Below are positions 19,031 through 27,278 of a stretch of DNA of 64,000 nucleotides, in pieces. The stretch is from assembly GCF_000418555.1 (NCBI RefSeq), contig NZ_ATKM01000023.1, positions 38,002 through 102,001 of the forward strand. Reading direction: 5' to 3'. Each line of letters opens with the position of its first letter. The stretch's first letter is position 1. A program made the position numbers and the translations under genes. This DNA is from Pseudomonas sp. P818. GTDB lineage: Bacteria > Pseudomonadota > Gammaproteobacteria > Pseudomonadales > Pseudomonadaceae. Below the pieces are notes generated by a model. That model ran no database searches and was not told the origin of the DNA. It was given only the letters and a program-made list of their open reading frames with translations.

Positions 19031-19702
19031 ATGAACCAGGATCAGCTGAAACAGGCCGTGGCCCAGGCCGCCGTCGACCACATTCTTCCGCGCCTCGACA
19101 GCAAGAGCATCGTCGGTGTCGGCACCGGCTCCACCGCCAATTTCTTCATCGACGCGCTGGCCAAGCACAAGATGGACTTCGACGGCGCCGTCGCCAGTTC
19201 CGAAGCCACCGCCGCGCGCCTGAAGGGCCATGGCATCCCGGTCTACGACCTCAATAGCGTCAGCGAGCTGGAGTTCTATGTCGATGGCGCCGACGAGAGC
19301 GATGAGCGCCTGCACCTGATCAAGGGCGGCGGCGCTGCGCTGACCCGCGAGAAGATCGTCGCCGCCGTGGCCAAGACCTTCATCTGCATCGCCGACGCCA
19401 GCAAGCTGGTACCGGTGCTGGGCGCCTTCCCGTTGCCGGTGGAAGTCATCCCCATGGCCCGCAGCCACGTGGCGCGCGAGCTGGTCAAGCTGGGCGGCGA
19501 CCCGGTGTACCGCGAGGGCGTGCTGACCGACAACGGCAACGTCATCCTCGACGTGCACAACCTGTCGATCACCGACCCGGTGAAGCTGGAGGCGGACATC
19601 AACGCCATCGTCGGCGTGGTCACCAACGGCCTGTTCGCCGCCCGCCCGGCCGACCTGCTGCTGCTCGGCACCGCCGAGGGCGTGAAAACGCTCAAGCGCT
19701 AG
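19031..19702 (+). CDS. rpiA: Ribose-5-phosphate isomerase A
   Basis: Interconverts ribose-5-phosphate and ribulose-5-phosphate in the pentose phosphate pathway. At 223 aa it shows GTGSTANFFI (phosphate loop), DGADESDERLHLIKGGG with the catalytic acid, and ALTREKIVA. A perfect TATAAT lies at 18985-18990, 40 bases before the ATG, though no good -35 is paired with it. The ilvA gene is divergent. A perfect-armed repeat follows the stop. Confidence 0.96.
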   Translation: MNQDQLKQAVAQAAVDHILPRLDSKSIVGVGTGSTANFFIDALAKHKMDFDGAVASSEATAARLKGHGIPVYDLNSVSELEFYVDGADESDERLHLIKGGGAALTREKIVAAVAKTFICIADASKLVPVLGAFPLPVEVIPMARSHVARELVKLGGDPVYREGVLTDNGNVILDVHNLSITDPVKLEADINAIVGVVTNGLFAARPADLLLLGTAEGVKTLKR

Positions 19703-19705
19703 AAC

Positions 19706-19765
19706 GTAGCCCGGATGCAAGCCGGGGACATTGCGTCAGACATCCCCGGATTTCATCCGGGCTAC
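19706..19765. repeat. Inverted repeat (GTAGCCCGGATG family)
   Basis: Arms GTAGCCCGGATG and CATCCGGGCTAC enclose a second pair of GGGGA/TCCCC steps. It lies between the convergent rpiA and efflux ATPase genes and could act as a bidirectional terminator. A single arm of the same family is at 28711-28731. Confidence 0.75.
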
Positions 19766-19777
19766 GCAGGGTGGTGT

Positions 19778-21970
19778 TCACTTGCGCAACAAGCGCAGGC
19801 CGTTGAACACCACCATCAGGCTGACGCCCATGTCGGCGAACACCGCCATCCACATGGTCGCCTCGCCGGCCAGCGTCATGCCCAGGAAGATCGCCTTGAT
19901 TCCCAACGCCAGGACTATGTTCTGCACGAGAATCGCGTAGGTCTGACGGGACAGACGGACGAATGCCGGGATCTTGCGCAGATCGTCGTCCATCAGAGCC
20001 ACGTCAGCCGTCTCGATGGCCGTGTCGGTACCGGCGGCACCCATGGCGAAGCCGATCTCGGCCCTGGCCAGTGCCGGCGCATCGTTGATGCCATCGCCCA
20101 CCATGCCGACCACCCTGCCGCGCGCCTGGCTCGCCTCGATCCAGGCCAGCTTGTCCGCCGGCAAGAGGTCGCCACGCGCTTCATCGACACCGACCTGCTC
20201 GGCGATGGCCGCCGCAGTGTGGGCGTTGTCGCCGGTCAGCATGCAGGTGCGCACGCCCAGCTCGTGCAGTTCGGCGACCGCCTCGCGGCTGGTCTGGCGC
20301 ACCGTATCGGCCACGGCGAAGAGCATCAGCGCGCGCTGTTCATCGCACAGCACCACCACGCTCTTGCCCTGGCGTTCCAGTGCCTCGAGGCGCTGCTCCA
20401 GTTGCGCCGAGCAGAGTCCGAGGTCTTCGACCAGGCGGTGGTTGCCCATATAGAGCAGCCTGCCGTCGACTCGCCCCTTGCTGCCGCGCCCTGGCAGCGC
20501 CTCGAAGCCCTCGACCTCATGCAGCGCCTGTCCCTGCTCTTCGGCATGCACAGCGAGCGCCCGGGAAACCGGATGATCCGAGCGTGCAGCGAGGCTCGCC
20601 GCCCAGCTGGCATGTACAGGGTCGTCCACCTCCAGCAGGTGGAGGCTATCGGTTAGCACCGGCTTGCCGTGGGTCAGGGTACCGGTCTTGTCCAGCGCCA
20701 GCAGCGCCAGATGCCGGCCATTTTCCAGATAGGCGCCGCCCTTGATCAGGATGCCCTTGCGTGCCGCCGCGGCCAGGCCGCTGACGATGGTCACCGGGGT
20801 GGAAATCACCAGCGCGCAAGGGCAGGCAACGACCAGCAGCACCAGGGCGCGATAGACCCAGTCGAGCCAGGCGCCGCCGATAAGCAGCGGCGGCAACACG
20901 GCCACCGCCAGAGCAAAAGCAAAAACTGCCGGGGTATAGATGCGCGAGAAGCGGTCGACGAAGCGCTGGGTCGGCGCACGCGAGCCCTGCGCCTCTTCCA
21001 CCGCATGGATGATGCGCGCCAGGGTGGTGTCACGCGCAGCCGCCGTGACGCGGAACTCCAGCGAACCTGCCTCGTTGATGGTGCCGGCGAAAACCACGTC
21101 ACCTACACGCTTTTCCACCGGCAGGCTTTCCCCGGTGATGGGTGCCTGGTTGACCGTCGAACTGCCGCCGATCACCTCGCCGTCAAGGCTGATGCGCTCG
21201 CCCGGACGCACCCTCACCACGGCGCCGAGGCCGATGCTCTGCACGTCGACGTCCAGCCAACTGCCATCGGCCTGCCTGACGGTGGCGCGCGGCGGTGCCA
21301 GGTCCATCAGCCCGCGGATGGCGTTGCGCGCCCGATCCAGCGAGCGCGCCTCGATCAGCTCGGCCAGGGTGAACAGCACCATCACCATCGCCGCCTCCGG
21401 CCATTGGCCGATCAGCACCGCGCCGGTCACGGCGATGCTCATCAGGGCGTTGATATTGAGATTGCGGTTTTTCAGGGCGATCCAGCCCTTCTGGTAGGTA
21501 TTCAACCCGCACAGGCCGATAGCTGCGAGGGCCAGCGCGGCCACTAGCCAGTCCGCGCCGAGCGAGGCGAAATGCACCACCTCCGAAGCGGTCGCGACGA
21601 CACCGGCCAGCAATAACGGCCACCAGGGCTTTGTTGCGGACGCGCCGATCGATTGCTGAGTCGTGCTTTCATCTTCCACCTGCGGGGTAAAGCCAAGCGC
21701 CTGAATGGCGGGCACGACCTGGGCCAGCGCCCCTTCGTCGTGACTGACGGTGAGCACACGCTGCAGCAGATTGAACTGCAGCCCCGCCACGCCGGGCAGG
21801 CGGCCCAGTGCATCACGGATCAGGCGCTCTTCCGTGGGGCAATCCATCTGCTCGATGCGGATACGGGTGTTCATCGCGCCATGGAGCGGCTCACCGGCCG
21901 TCTGCACAGCAAGGCCGGGATCATGGCAAGCAGGTGTCTGTTCATGCGAATGGTCGCAGCAACGGCTCAT
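19778..21970 (-). CDS. cadA: CadA-type heavy-metal P1B-ATPase (Zn/Cd/Pb exporter)
   Basis: A 730-aa inner-membrane P-type ATPase. The N-terminus is Cys/His-rich (SRCCDHSH, then CHD), followed by a metal-binding domain with the MDCPTEE variant of the usual CxxC. The core has the CPC transport motif in VACPCALVIS, the phosphorylation site DKTGTLT, the HP motif SDHPVSRA and GDGINDAPAL. CPC and the overall pattern indicate Zn/Cd/Pb export. The ATG at 21970 is preceded by GGAG; the longer frame crosses the promoter. Transcribed divergently from the MerR gene, through a 19-bp-spaced promoter typical of MerR control. Confidence 0.95.
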   Translation of the reverse strand: MSRCCDHSHEQTPACHDPGLAVQTAGEPLHGAMNTRIRIEQMDCPTEERLIRDALGRLPGVAGLQFNLLQRVLTVSHDEGALAQVVPAIQALGFTPQVEDESTTQQSIGASATKPWWPLLLAGVVATASEVVHFASLGADWLVAALALAAIGLCGLNTYQKGWIALKNRNLNINALMSIAVTGAVLIGQWPEAAMVMVLFTLAELIEARSLDRARNAIRGLMDLAPPRATVRQADGSWLDVDVQSIGLGAVVRVRPGERISLDGEVIGGSSTVNQAPITGESLPVEKRVGDVVFAGTINEAGSLEFRVTAAARDTTLARIIHAVEEAQGSRAPTQRFVDRFSRIYTPAVFAFALAVAVLPPLLIGGAWLDWVYRALVLLVVACPCALVISTPVTIVSGLAAAARKGILIKGGAYLENGRHLALLALDKTGTLTHGKPVLTDSLHLLEVDDPVHASWAASLAARSDHPVSRALAVHAEEQGQALHEVEGFEALPGRGSKGRVDGRLLYMGNHRLVEDLGLCSAQLEQRLEALERQGKSVVVLCDEQRALMLFAVADTVRQTSREAVAELHELGVRTCMLTGDNAHTAAAIAEQVGVDEARGDLLPADKLAWIEASQARGRVVGMVGDGINDAPALARAEIGFAMGAAGTDTAIETADVALMDDDLRKIPAFVRLSRQTYAILVQNIVLALGIKAIFLGMTLAGEATMWMAVFADMGVSLMVVFNGLRLLRK

Positions 21971-21998
21971 GGCGATCTCCATCAGGTAGCTGTTGCCG

Positions 21999-22029
21999 AG
22001 TACACACCCTGTAGTCACTATAGGGTCAA
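21999..22029 (-). promoter_or_regulatory. MerR-type promoter/operator of cadA
   Basis: Read on the minus strand: -35 TTGACC (22029-22024), a 19-bp spacer, and -10 TGTACT (22004-21999). The spacer holds the dyad ACCCTATAG / CTACAGGGT (22006-22026), matching eight of nine positions, as in CadR, ZntR and PbrR targets. The over-long spacer is the hallmark of MerR-activated promoters. Confidence 0.9.
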
Positions 22030-22048
22030 GCACTCACGGAGCGATCCC

Positions 22049-22501
22049 ATGAAAATCGGTGAACTGGCGAAAAAGGCGGGCTGTCAGGTGGAAACCGTTC
22101 GTTACTACGAGCGCGAGGGCCTGCTACCGGCACCCGCGCGAACCGAAGGCAACTACCGCCTGTACGGTAGCCAACACCTTGAGCGCCTGGTATTCATCCG
22201 CAACTGCCGGACGCTGGACATGACCCTGGAGGAAATCCAGCGACTGCTGAGCCTGCGCGACATGCCCCACGAGAGCTGCGCCGGCATCAACGCCCTGGTG
22301 GACGAGCACATCGAACATGTGCAGGCGCGCATCACCAGCCTGATGGCGCTGCGTGATCAGCTCAGCGAACTGCGCGACCGCTGCAACGGCAGGCGGGAAG
22401 CGGAGGACTGCGGCATTCTGCGTCAGCTCAATGTCAGCGGCGGCGTGCAGCCGCTACCGGACGATGGGCATACCCATGTCGGCAAGAGCCACTCGCACTA
22501 A
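22049..22501 (+). CDS. cadR: MerR family metal-responsive regulator, CadR/PbrR type
   Basis: A 150-aa regulator with the MerR winged helix at the N-terminus (IGELAKKAGCQVETVRYYEREGL). Metal-site cysteines fall at 77, 112 and 121, close to the Cys77/112/119 set of P. putida CadR, and the tail is His-rich (residues 141-150 contain five His), as in the second site of CadR. It is divergent from cadA with the shared operator between, so it should activate cadA when Cd, Zn or Pb binds. The ATG follows an ACGGAGCG Shine-Dalgarno. Confidence 0.92.
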   Translation: MKIGELAKKAGCQVETVRYYEREGLLPAPARTEGNYRLYGSQHLERLVFIRNCRTLDMTLEEIQRLLSLRDMPHESCAGINALVDEHIEHVQARITSLMALRDQLSELRDRCNGRREAEDCGILRQLNVSGGVQPLPDDGHTHVGKSHSH

Positions 22502-22510
22502 CAGCCGCGT

Positions 22511-23422
22511 CTACTGCGGCTTGCGGAAGACGTAGAACAGGTTCGGCTCGCTGATCAGATAGAGGTTGCCCTCGTCATCCGTCGCCACGCCTTCGGCCTG
22601 TGGCACGCCGCGCTTGAGGCCGTGCTGGCCGCGCAACAGCGACAGGGTGCTGATCGGCTTGCCTTCGGCATTCAGTTCGATCACCAGGCGCGACTCGTCC
22701 GACAGCGCCAGCAGATGACCCGTTGCGCTATCGAAGTCGAGGCTCGACAGGTCGCGCACGAACAGCCGCGCATCACGCTTGGGATCGGTATTGACCTGCA
22801 GGGCCAGGGGCTTGCTCTCGTCGACATGCGGGAAACCGAGGACCTCGAAAATGCGCACCGGGTCGCGCTCCTTGGCCACCAGCAGACGCTGGTTGGCGGC
22901 GTCATAGGCCAACCCCTCGAAGCCCTTGTTGCCATTGCGGCCGATGCCCAGCGAGAGCTGCTGGAAATCGGCAGAGTCGAGCACGCGCGTCGCGTCATCG
23001 ATGCGCACCTTGACCAGGCGCTGCTCGCGCTCATCCGCGATCACGTAAGTGCCGGGCGCCACGTATTCGATGGCCTCGGGATCACCGAACCCTTGCAGAT
23101 CGATGGTACGCAGCAGGTCGCCCTGCAGGTTCATTTCGATCACCTTGGCCGGCTTGTTGGTGACGCTGAACAGACTGCGCCGATCCGGATCGAAGGTCAG
23201 CGCCGAAACATCGCTGATACCGCCAATGGGCTTGGCTTCGATCTCCACCCGGTAATCGCCCAGCCACAACGACCGCTCACGCCACTGCGCCCCGTGCTGC
23301 CACTCCTGCACGGAAAACCAGGCGCGTTCGAACAGGCGATACTGCTGAGCCAGCACGGCACCGACCAGAAGCACGAAAAACAACAGATACAGCCAGGGGT
23401 TGATGGAGAGCAGACGGCGCAT
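22511..23422 (-). CDS. SdiA-regulated domain (CarP-like beta-propeller) protein A
   Basis: A 303-aa protein with one N-terminal membrane anchor (PWLYLLFFVLLVGAVLA) and a periplasmic SdiA-regulated/YjiK-type beta-propeller. Repeated pieces such as SALTFDPDRRSLFSVTN, FGDPEAIEYV, GNKGFEGLAYD and SDESR mark the blades. In P. aeruginosa a related propeller, CarP, is a calcium-regulated protein involved in Ca homeostasis; whether this is the orthologue is not decided. A close paralogue lies at 23942-24895 (shared GNKGFE, EQAEGV/PQAEGV, EPNLFYVF). Separated from the OB-fold gene by a terminator. Confidence 0.82.
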   Translation of the reverse strand: MRRLLSINPWLYLLFFVLLVGAVLAQQYRLFERAWFSVQEWQHGAQWRERSLWLGDYRVEIEAKPIGGISDVSALTFDPDRRSLFSVTNKPAKVIEMNLQGDLLRTIDLQGFGDPEAIEYVAPGTYVIADEREQRLVKVRIDDATRVLDSADFQQLSLGIGRNGNKGFEGLAYDAANQRLLVAKERDPVRIFEVLGFPHVDESKPLALQVNTDPKRDARLFVRDLSSLDFDSATGHLLALSDESRLVIELNAEGKPISTLSLLRGQHGLKRGVPQAEGVATDDEGNLYLISEPNLFYVFRKPQ

Positions 23423-23446
23423 AGTGACTTTCTCGGACTACCACGG

Positions 23447-23477
23447 AAAAGCCCGCCATGGGTTTGCCATGGCGGGC
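23447..23477 (-). terminator. Terminator of the carO-like gene
   Basis: On the minus strand, an 11-bp perfect stem (GCCCGCCATGG and its complement, 5-base loop) followed by CTTTTCC. Confidence 0.8.
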
Positions 23478-23494
23478 GAGGACAAATCAGAGGA

Positions 23495-23842
23495 TCAGTT
23501 GATCAGCTCGACGCGATCCACATCGATCTCGCGGCTGTTGAAGTCCTTGTCGACTTCACCGCTCAGGCGCACCTTGGCGGTTTCCGAGACTTGCTGGCCC
23601 GGCCAGTCCTCGTCATCGATCTCTACCTGGATGGTGCCGGTGGCGTCCTTGAACTCGTAGAGCTCGTCCTGCAGGCGCTTGACGATCTGACCTTCCAGCA
23701 CGACATGGGTATCGTCAGCAGCTTCGAGCGCAGCAGCCACGGTGGTGACCTGCGGGGTAGCGCCCGGGCCGGTGTAACCGGTGGCGAAAGCAGCGGTGCT
23801 GAGCAGCGGCAGAACCATCAGAGCGAGAGCGGTACGTTTCAT
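23495..23842 (-). CDS. carO: Periplasmic OB-fold (BOF/YgiW) protein, CarO-like
   Basis: A 115-aa secreted protein: signal peptide MKRTALALMVLPLLSTAAFA, then one BOF domain (VVLEGQIVKRLQDELYEF, IQVEIDDEDW, VRLSGEVDKDF). From size, fold and position near serA it resembles P. aeruginosa CarO, a calcium-regulated OB-fold protein needed for Ca homeostasis and controlled by the CarSR two-component system. That assignment relies on recalled synteny. GAGG precedes the ATG, and a phased response-regulator-type site overlaps its promoter, which supports two-component control. Confidence 0.78.
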   Translation of the reverse strand: MKRTALALMVLPLLSTAAFATGYTGPGATPQVTTVAAALEAADDTHVVLEGQIVKRLQDELYEFKDATGTIQVEIDDEDWPGQQVSETAKVRLSGEVDKDFNSREIDVDRVELIN

Positions 23843-23876
23843 GGTGTGAACCTCGTTGTTCGTAAGTGACGGGGTC

Positions 23877-23930
23877 AGATTAGTGCCGCTAGCTGAAGCC
23901 AGACTGAATCGCCGCTTAAGCCAAGCTGAA
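23877..23930 (-). promoter_or_regulatory. carO-like promoter with four 11-bp-phased half-sites
   Basis: Plus-strand half-sites CTGAA, CTGAA, CTTAA, CTGAA begin at 23893, 23904, 23915 and 23926, exactly 11 bp apart (minus strand: TTCAG-N6-TTAAG-N6-TTCAG-N6-TTCAG). A -10-like TAATCT (23882-23877) starts ten bases downstream, so the array covers the -35 position. This is the geometry of PmrA/QseB/OmpR-class regulators. Confidence 0.7.
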
Positions 23931-23941
23931 TCTGCCTCCGG

Positions 23942-24895
23942 TCAACCGGCGTCCGGCTGCTCCTTGCTGAAGACGTAAAAGAGATTGGGCTCGGCGACGA
24001 TATAGATATTGCCCTGTTCGTCCATGGTCACACCTTCGGCCTGCTCGATACCCCGGTCCAGACCATTGAGGCCGCCGGCAAGACTGAGAAAGCTGACCGG
24101 CTGACCGGCGCGGTCGATTTCCAGTAGCATGCGCGACTCGTCGGACAGCACCAGCGCGTGGCCGGTGCGGGCGTCGATGCTCAGCGAAGAGATGTCACGC
24201 ATCGCCAGATTGCCGTAGCTGAAGGGCTGCATCACGCCGGCGGCGCCGTCCTCGCCCGGAAAAGGCAGGCTGAACAAGCCCATCGGGCTACGCTCCTTGC
24301 CCAGTACCAGACTGCTGCTGCGCGCGTCCCAGGCAACGGCTTCGAAGCCCTTGTTACCCGCTTCGGCGAAACCCAGATCGAAACCTGGAAAATCGGCTGC
24401 GTCCAGTTCCACGTCATCGTCATGCAGGGTGAAGGTGGTGAGCTGGCGGCGACGCTCATCGACGATGGCCATGCGACCGTTGTCCATCATCTCAACGGCC
24501 TCCGGATCGGCGAAGCCCTTCAGCCGGATACGCCGCAACACCTCCCCCTCACGCGATAACTCCACCAGCAGCGGGTTCCTGCCCGTGACGGTGAACAGCG
24601 TTCCGGTGGACGGGTTGTAGGTCAGCCCTGAGGTTTCATCTTCCTCCAGACCGCTCAAGGCCTTGGCCTGGATCACGGCGCGGTAGCCTGGTAGCCAGAC
24701 ACTGGCCAGCCGGCCAACCAGCGGTGTGGAACGTTCCTGCAGCCAGAGCTGCGCGCGATCGTCCCAATGCTGGGTTTTCACTGCTGCGGCCAGGGCCAGC
24801 AAAGCGATGCCGGACAACCAGTAACGGGGGCGAGAGAGGCGGGAACGAAGGGAAGGCATCGGCGACGGCTCGGCTGCTTGATGGCAATCCGACAT
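23942..24895 (-). CDS. SdiA-regulated domain (CarP-like beta-propeller) protein B
   Basis: Paralogue of the protein at 22511-23422: 317 aa, N-terminal anchor (ISGIALLALAAAV region after PRYWL), then the same propeller with TSGLTYNPSTGTLFTVTG, FADPEAVEMM, GNKGFEAVAWD, SLSIDARTGHALVLSDESR and AEGVTMDEQGNIYIVAEPNLFYVF. An internal ATG at 24859 is an alternative start; neither has a strong Shine-Dalgarno. It ends 11 bases before the phased operator of the downstream carO-like gene. Exact function unknown. Confidence 0.82.
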   Translation of the reverse strand: MSDCHQAAEPSPMPSLRSRLSRPRYWLSGIALLALAAAVKTQHWDDRAQLWLQERSTPLVGRLASVWLPGYRAVIQAKALSGLEEDETSGLTYNPSTGTLFTVTGRNPLLVELSREGEVLRRIRLKGFADPEAVEMMDNGRMAIVDERRRQLTTFTLHDDDVELDAADFPGFDLGFAEAGNKGFEAVAWDARSSSLVLGKERSPMGLFSLPFPGEDGAAGVMQPFSYGNLAMRDISSLSIDARTGHALVLSDESRMLLEIDRAGQPVSFLSLAGGLNGLDRGIEQAEGVTMDEQGNIYIVAEPNLFYVFSKEQPDAG

Positions 24896-24941
24896 CCGCT
24901 GTCTGGAAGAGTTCCGCCGCCTGAGAGGCGGCGGTCAGAGC

Positions 24942-25607
24942 TTATAGCACGCGGCTGGTGAAACTACTGTGACCGACCAGCTCCAGCACCAGCTCATCGC
25001 CCTTGTTCAGCGCACCAACGCCAACCGGCGTGCCGGTAAGAATCACGTCACCCGGCTGCAGGGCGAAATGCCCAGCCATGGCCTGGATCATCGGCACGAT
25101 GGGGTTGAGCATGTCACGGCTGTTGCCGTCCTGGCGGGTTTCGCCATTGATCACCAGGCGAATGCCGATGTCGGCCAGGTCCTCGATGGCATCGCCCGGC
25201 ACGAAGGGCGCCAGCACACAAGCGCCGTCGAAACTCTTGGCGATTTCCCAGGGGTAGCCCTTCTCCTTGAGCTTGGCCTGCACATCGCGCAGGGTCAGAT
25301 CGAGCGCCGGAGCGAAGCCGCTGATGGCATCGCGCACTTCCTCGGCATCGGGCTTTTTCGACAACGGCTTGCCGATCAGCACGGCGATCTCCGCCTCGTA
25401 ATGCACCGAACCACGATCATCGGGAATGCTGAAACCGCCATCGAGCGGCACCACGCAGGAGCCCGGCTTGATGAACAGCAGCGGCTCGGTAGGTACTGGA
25501 TTGTTCAGCTCGCGCGCATGCTCGGCATAGTTGCGGCCAATGCAGACGACCTTGCCGAGCGGGAAGTGGACGGTGGTACCGTCGACATACTGGTGCTGAT
25601 AGCTCAT
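24942..25607 (-). CDS. Fumarylacetoacetate hydrolase family protein
   Basis: A 221-aa FAH-fold enzyme of the short (YcgM/FAHD1-like) group. Visible motifs are CIGRNYAEHARELNN, LFIKPGSCV, the metal-binding YEAEIAVLIGKPL, and LLTGTP-like VILTGTPVGVG with GDELVLEL near the end. Close homologues act as acylpyruvase or oxaloacetate decarboxylase; the substrate is not determined here. AGGAG precedes the ATG. It lies downstream of the D2HGDH gene on the same strand but behind a terminator, so it is probably expressed separately. Confidence 0.88.
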   Translation of the reverse strand: MSYQHQYVDGTTVHFPLGKVVCIGRNYAEHARELNNPVPTEPLLFIKPGSCVVPLDGGFSIPDDRGSVHYEAEIAVLIGKPLSKKPDAEEVRDAISGFAPALDLTLRDVQAKLKEKGYPWEIAKSFDGACVLAPFVPGDAIEDLADIGIRLVINGETRQDGNSRDMLNPIVPMIQAMAGHFALQPGDVILTGTPVGVGALNKGDELVLELVGHSSFTSRVL

Positions 25608-25689
25608 CACCGACTCCTGTGTTGTTCGTATTGTGGGCATCGCGGCTTGTGGCCGGTGCCGTACCTTAACCGACACGGGGCCGGATACG

Positions 25690-25713
25690 AAAACGCCCGC
25701 TGTCAGGCGGGCG
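25690..25713 (-). terminator. Terminator of the D2HGDH gene
   Basis: On the minus strand, stem CGCCCGC/GCGGGCG with a six-base loop followed by TTTTCG, eight bases beyond the stop. Confidence 0.8.
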
Positions 25714-25720
25714 TCTGCGC

Positions 25721-27112
25721 TCAGGCGAAGATCTTGCCGGGATTCATGATCCCGTTGGGATCGAACACCGCCTTGATTGCCTTCATGTAGGCGATCTCAG
25801 CCGGCGAGCGGCTGTATTGCAGGTAGTCGCGCTTGGTCATGCCAACGCCGTGCTCGGCGCTGATCGAGCCGTTGTATTTCTCGACGATCTCGAACACCCA
25901 CTTGTTGACCACCGCGCACTTGGAGAAGAAATCCTCTTTGGCCAGGCTCTCGGGCTTGAGGATGTTCAGGTGCAGGTTGCCGTCACCGATATGGCCGTAC
26001 CAGAGCACGTCGAAGTCCGGGTAGTTGGCCGAGACAATATCGTCGATGTCCTTGAGGAAGGCCGGTACCTGGCCGACGGTGACGGAGATGTCGTTCTTGT
26101 AGGGCATCCAGTGGCTGATGGTCTCGGAGATGTACTCGCGCAGCTTCCATAGGTTTTCCAGCTGCTGCTGGCTCTGGCTCATCACGCCATCGAGCACCCA
26201 GCCCTGCTCGACGCAATGCTCGAAGGTAGCCAGGGCCTCGTTGGCCACGTCTTCGTTGAGCGCCTCGAACTCCAGCAGGGCGTAGAAGGGTGTGCGGCTC
26301 TCGAACGGCGCCGGCACATCGCCACGACCGAGAATCTTCTCCAGGCAGCGGTCGGAGAAGAATTCGAAGGCAGTCAGGTCGAGCTTGCCCTGGAATGCAT
26401 GCAGCACCGGCATGATCGAATCGAAATCCGGCGTGCCGAGCACCATCGCGGTGAGGTTCTTCGGCGCGCGTTCCAGGCGCATGGTGGCCTCGACGACGAA
26501 GCCCAGCGTGCCTTCGGCACCGATGAACAGCTGGCGCAGGTCATAGCCGGTGGCGTTCTTGATCAGGTCGCGGTTCAGCTCCAGCAGCTCGCCGGTGCCG
26601 GTGACCACCTTCAGGCCGGCGACCCAGTTACGGGTCATGCCGTAGCGAATGACCTTGATACCGCCGGCATTGGTGCCAATGTTGCCGCCAATCTGACTGG
26701 AACCGCTCGATGCGAAGTCCACCGGGTAGTACAGCCCCTTCTCTTCGGCGAACAGCTGCAGCTGCTTGGTCACCACACCCGGCTGGCAGACCACGGTGCG
26801 GTCGTACTCGTTGAATTCGACGATACGGTTCATGTAGTCGAACGACACCACCACCTCGCCATTGGCTGCCACCGCAGCGGCGGACAGGCCGGTGCGACCG
26901 CCCGACGGCACCAGGGCGATCTGATGCTGATTGGCCCAGCGTACGATGGCCTGGACCTGCTCGGTGGTCTTGGGGAAGACGATGGCCGAAGGCGCCGGAG
27001 CGAACTGCTTGGTCCAGTCCTTGCCGTAGGTTTCCAGGGAATCGGCATCGGTCAGCACCTTGCCGGGCTCAACCAGGGTCTTCAGCTCTTCGATCTGGGC
27101 GGGGGTGGTCAT
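25721..27112 (-). CDS. FAD-linked D-2-hydroxyglutarate dehydrogenase
   Basis: A 463-aa FAD enzyme of the GlcD/D2HGDH class. The FAD-binding half has VPSGGRTGLSAAAV near residue 70 and IGGNIGTNAGGIKVIRYG near 140; the C-terminal half has WYGHIGDGNLHLNI and the metal/substrate motif SAEHGVG near 413, ending NPGKIF. It sits divergent to serA. In P. stutzeri a D2HGDH beside serA reoxidises D-2-hydroxyglutarate produced by SerA and so drives serine synthesis. The context strongly suggests the same role here. Confidence 0.9.
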   Translation of the reverse strand: MTTPAQIEELKTLVEPGKVLTDADSLETYGKDWTKQFAPAPSAIVFPKTTEQVQAIVRWANQHQIALVPSGGRTGLSAAAVAANGEVVVSFDYMNRIVEFNEYDRTVVCQPGVVTKQLQLFAEEKGLYYPVDFASSGSSQIGGNIGTNAGGIKVIRYGMTRNWVAGLKVVTGTGELLELNRDLIKNATGYDLRQLFIGAEGTLGFVVEATMRLERAPKNLTAMVLGTPDFDSIMPVLHAFQGKLDLTAFEFFSDRCLEKILGRGDVPAPFESRTPFYALLEFEALNEDVANEALATFEHCVEQGWVLDGVMSQSQQQLENLWKLREYISETISHWMPYKNDISVTVGQVPAFLKDIDDIVSANYPDFDVLWYGHIGDGNLHLNILKPESLAKEDFFSKCAVVNKWVFEIVEKYNGSISAEHGVGMTKRDYLQYSRSPAEIAYMKAIKAVFDPNGIMNPGKIFA

Positions 27113-27278
27113 CTACGGAACTCTCAAAGGATTCATGGTCGCCCTGAGAACCATTCAGGTCGCAACCGAGCATTGAAAAAGGCGAACATGCTAGCATACG
27201 CACCCCGTGAATCGAGCCATGCAGCGATCTGCGGGCGACCCCTTCCCTGAAAACATCCCGTGGGACACAGGTACTCCG

